Assembly: GCA_965203195.1 (NCBI GenBank)
Contig: OZ241860.1
Span: 2,232,001-2,296,000, forward strand
Direction: 5' to 3'
Origin: Bin87 sp965203195
GTDB lineage: Bacteria; Chloroflexota; Dehalococcoidia; Lucifugimonadales; UBA3495
DNA length: 64,000 nt
The notes beneath the pieces are model-generated. The model made no database searches and had not been told where the DNA came from. It saw only the letters and a program-made list of their open reading frames with translations. A program made the translations under genes and the position numbers. Shown piece after piece: positions 62,549 to 64,000 of this stretch (its first letter is position 1; each line of letters opens with the position of its first letter).

Positions 62549-62886
62549 TGGACGCCGAGTTGACGGCATTTATTCGCGACATTGCCATCATCGTGATGGC
62601 GATAATGGTGACCGCGGCGGCGTTGACCGTCATCATTATGCTGGCGCTGATTTACCGGCCGGCGCGGCGGGGCGTCCGCAATTTTGAAGCGGCGTCCGGG
62701 CTGATGCTGGAGGCGGCGGCGCGGGTGTCGGGCATCGTGAGCCTGGGCAGCGAGTTTGCGGCGCTGATCTGGGGGCTGGTGGAACGGGTGCGGGGCATTG
62801 TGGGCGGCAGCAGCCGGGATAATGACGACCCGGGCGGCGGCAGCGGCGGCGATAATGCCGGCGGCAGGCCGGACGGGGGGCGATGA
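62548..62886 (+). CDS. Small membrane protein, coupled to the DUF2298 protein
   Basis: The 112-aa product has one strong membrane helix (about residues 11-37), an amphipathic cytoplasmic segment (AASGLMLEAAARVSGIV) and a G/D/N-rich tail. Its ATG overlaps the stop of the upstream giant gene by one base (TGATG), so the two are translationally coupled and co-expressed. No family recognised; the topology is reminiscent of small YtxH/DUF948-like envelope proteins. Confidence 0.6.
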   Translation: MDAELTAFIRDIAIIVMAIMVTAAALTVIIMLALIYRPARRGVRNFEAASGLMLEAAARVSGIVSLGSEFAALIWGLVERVRGIVGGSSRDNDDPGGGSGGDNAGGRPDGGR

Positions 62887-62968
62887 GCGTCCAGGCGCCG
62901 GGCCGGCGGGGCGTTGTGGCCGCCGCGTAAAAGCCGCCTGAAGCGGAAGGCCGCCGCGGGGCGCGCTT

Positions 62969-62997
62969 TTGACCGGCGGCGGCGGGTGGCATATAAT
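62969..62997 (+). promoter_or_regulatory. Consensus sigma70 promoter before the Gfo/Idh/MocA gene
   Basis: TTGACC (62969-62974) and TATAAT (62992-62997) are separated by exactly 17 nt, 57 nt before the TTG start at 63054. It is among the best promoter matches in the window. Confidence 0.75.
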
Positions 62998-63053
62998 CGG
63001 CGGCGGCGCGCCGTGATGACAACCTTCATATCGCCGGCGCCGGAGGTATCGTT

Positions 63054-64000
63054 TTGGCCATTGAATCCGTCCGCGTCGGCCTGATTGGAGCCGGACGCAA
63101 TACCCGCGACCGGCACATCCCCGGTTTTAACAGCACTCCCGGCGTGGAAATCGGCGCCGTGGCCAACCGCAGCCGGGAGTCCGGCCAGCGGGTGGCCGAC
63201 GCTTTCAACATCCCCACGGTGTACGACAGCTGGGAGGAACTGCTGGAGGACGAGAGCCTGGACGCCGTGTGCATCGGCACGTGGCCCTATATGCACCGCA
63301 CGCTGACCACGGCGGCACTGGCGGCGGGCAAGCACGTGCTGTGCGAGGCGCGGATGGCGATGTCGGCGTCGGAAGCCCACGAGATGCTGGCGGCGGCGCA
63401 GATGTCGCCGGGGCTGGTGGCGCAGATTGTGCCGTCGCCGATGACTTTCGGGATTGACGACCTGCTTATCCGGCTGGTTGCCGAGGGGTTCCTGGGCGAA
63501 CTGGTGGCGGTGGAAGTGCAGTCGCTGACCGGGTTCGCGGACCGGGGAGGCCCGATGCACTGGCGACAGGACCGGGATTTGAGCGGGTACAACATTCTCA
63601 ATATGGGCATCTGGTACGAGGCGATGATCCGCTGGGTGGGGCGGGCGACGCAGGTGATGGCGATGAGCAAAATCACGGTGCCGCATCGCCGGGACGGCGA
63701 GGGTCACTGGCGGTCGGTTACCATCCCCGATACGGTGGACATTCTGGCGCGGCTGGCGAATGGGGGCAACGCGCATCTGCGGTTCAGCGCCTGCGCCGGG
63801 CTGTCGCCGGGCAACGATGTGTGGCTGTACGGCACGGACGGCACCATCCATGTGGACAACCAGTGGCGGGTGTACGGCGGCAAGCGTGGCGACGGGGAGT
63901 TGCAGGAAATCGCCAACCCGCCGGAAAGCCGCTATTCGTGGTCGGTGGAGCCGGAGTTCATCGCGTCCATCAGGGAGGGGGCGCCGGTGCTGCGGACGCC
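63054..64000 (+). CDS. Gfo/Idh/MocA-family oxidoreductase (3' end outside window)
   Basis: The TTG start is set by GGAGG 7 nt upstream; the frame runs off the window after 315 codons. The Rossmann motif GLIGAGRNTRDRHIPGF is at residues about 10-26. The dinucleotide-binding domain continues to LDAVCIGTWPYMHRTLTTAALAAGKHVLCEARMAM, where CEAR stands in place of the usual CEKP, so the normal catalytic Lys is absent. The C-terminal domain (NMGIWYEAMIRWVG, then GTDGTIHVDNQW) is the usual beta-sheet platform. It is an NAD(P)-dependent sugar or inositol dehydrogenase-like protein; substrate unknown. Confidence 0.85.
   Translation, partial: MAIESVRVGLIGAGRNTRDRHIPGFNSTPGVEIGAVANRSRESGQRVADAFNIPTVYDSWEELLEDESLDAVCIGTWPYMHRTLTTAALAAGKHVLCEARMAMSASEAHEMLAAAQMSPGLVAQIVPSPMTFGIDDLLIRLVAEGFLGELVAVEVQSLTGFADRGGPMHWRQDRDLSGYNILNMGIWYEAMIRWVGRATQVMAMSKITVPHRRDGEGHWRSVTIPDTVDILARLANGGNAHLRFSACAGLSPGNDVWLYGTDGTIHVDNQWRVYGGKRGDGELQEIANPPESRYSWSVEPEFIASIREGAPVLRT

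Noticed and set aside
1..64000. Insertion sequence, prophage or integrative element
   Set aside because: No transposase, integrase, phage structural gene or att-like direct repeats were found; the duplications seen are local.

Overview
The window is about 64 kb of high-GC bacterial DNA. I read it as Chloroflexota, possibly a Dehalococcoidia/SAR202-like lineage known mainly from metagenomes. This rests on gene content only: a DUF2298-type giant membrane protein, proline/threonine-rich lipoproteins, frequent GTG/TTG starts, a compact ccmABCD set, PAC2 and DUF192 proteins, and expanded PaREP1-like and GLUG-repeat families. No rRNA or ribosomal protein gene is present to fix the taxonomy.

Layout. 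1-7 kb: 3' end of a copper-type P1B ATPase, tRNA-Met(CAU), a PAC2 protein, a gene-poor 1.1-kb stretch, a thioredoxin-reductase-like flavoprotein followed by a metallo-beta-lactamase-fold hydrolase, a cysteine-free sortase-like membrane protein and a zinc-ribbon miniprotein. 7-12 kb: trans-aconitate methyltransferase, an epimerase, a DUF6338-like membrane protein followed by three tiny basic proline-rich genes (two are paralogues), and an unrecognised 520-aa protein. 12-22 kb: two tandem PaREP1 genes, an NHL protein, an alpha/beta hydrolase, a duplicated lipoprotein pair next to a truncated subtilase-like prodomain, an HpcH aldolase, a DUF192 lipoprotein, a PfkB kinase and a RecG-like gene remnant.

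22-43.8 kb is the outstanding feature: two giant (about 3,200 aa) exported GLUG-repeat proteins. They are paralogous and convergent, and each is preceded by a PaREP1 gene and by the same promoter, leader hairpin and start region, so the locus is a roughly 21-kb imperfect inverted duplication. Both giants carry a long C homopolymer (15 and 18 nt) just after the start codon, a candidate phase-variation switch. More PaREP1 copies and remnants lie at the right edge.

44-64 kb: MFS transporter, small membrane protein, double-domain universal stress protein, SDR and acyl-CoA ligase, then a cytochrome c maturation cluster (ccmA, two copies of a K/E/G-repeat protein, ccmB, ccmC, ccmD). These are followed by a very strong hairpin, a membrane-anchored coiled-coil/VWA protein with a tubulin-like partner (possible uncharacterised two-gene system), GAPDH, a glycosyltransferase-DUF2298 fusion, a small membrane protein and the start of a Gfo/Idh/MocA oxidoreductase.

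Functional reading. Most single genes are ordinary envelope, redox and central-metabolism functions. The accessory content is dominated by local duplication (PaREP1 genes, lipoproteins, miniproteins, K/E/G-repeat protein, giant GLUG proteins) and not by recognisable mobile elements: I see no transposase, integrase or CRISPR array. All assignments come from reading motifs by eye; none were checked against a database.
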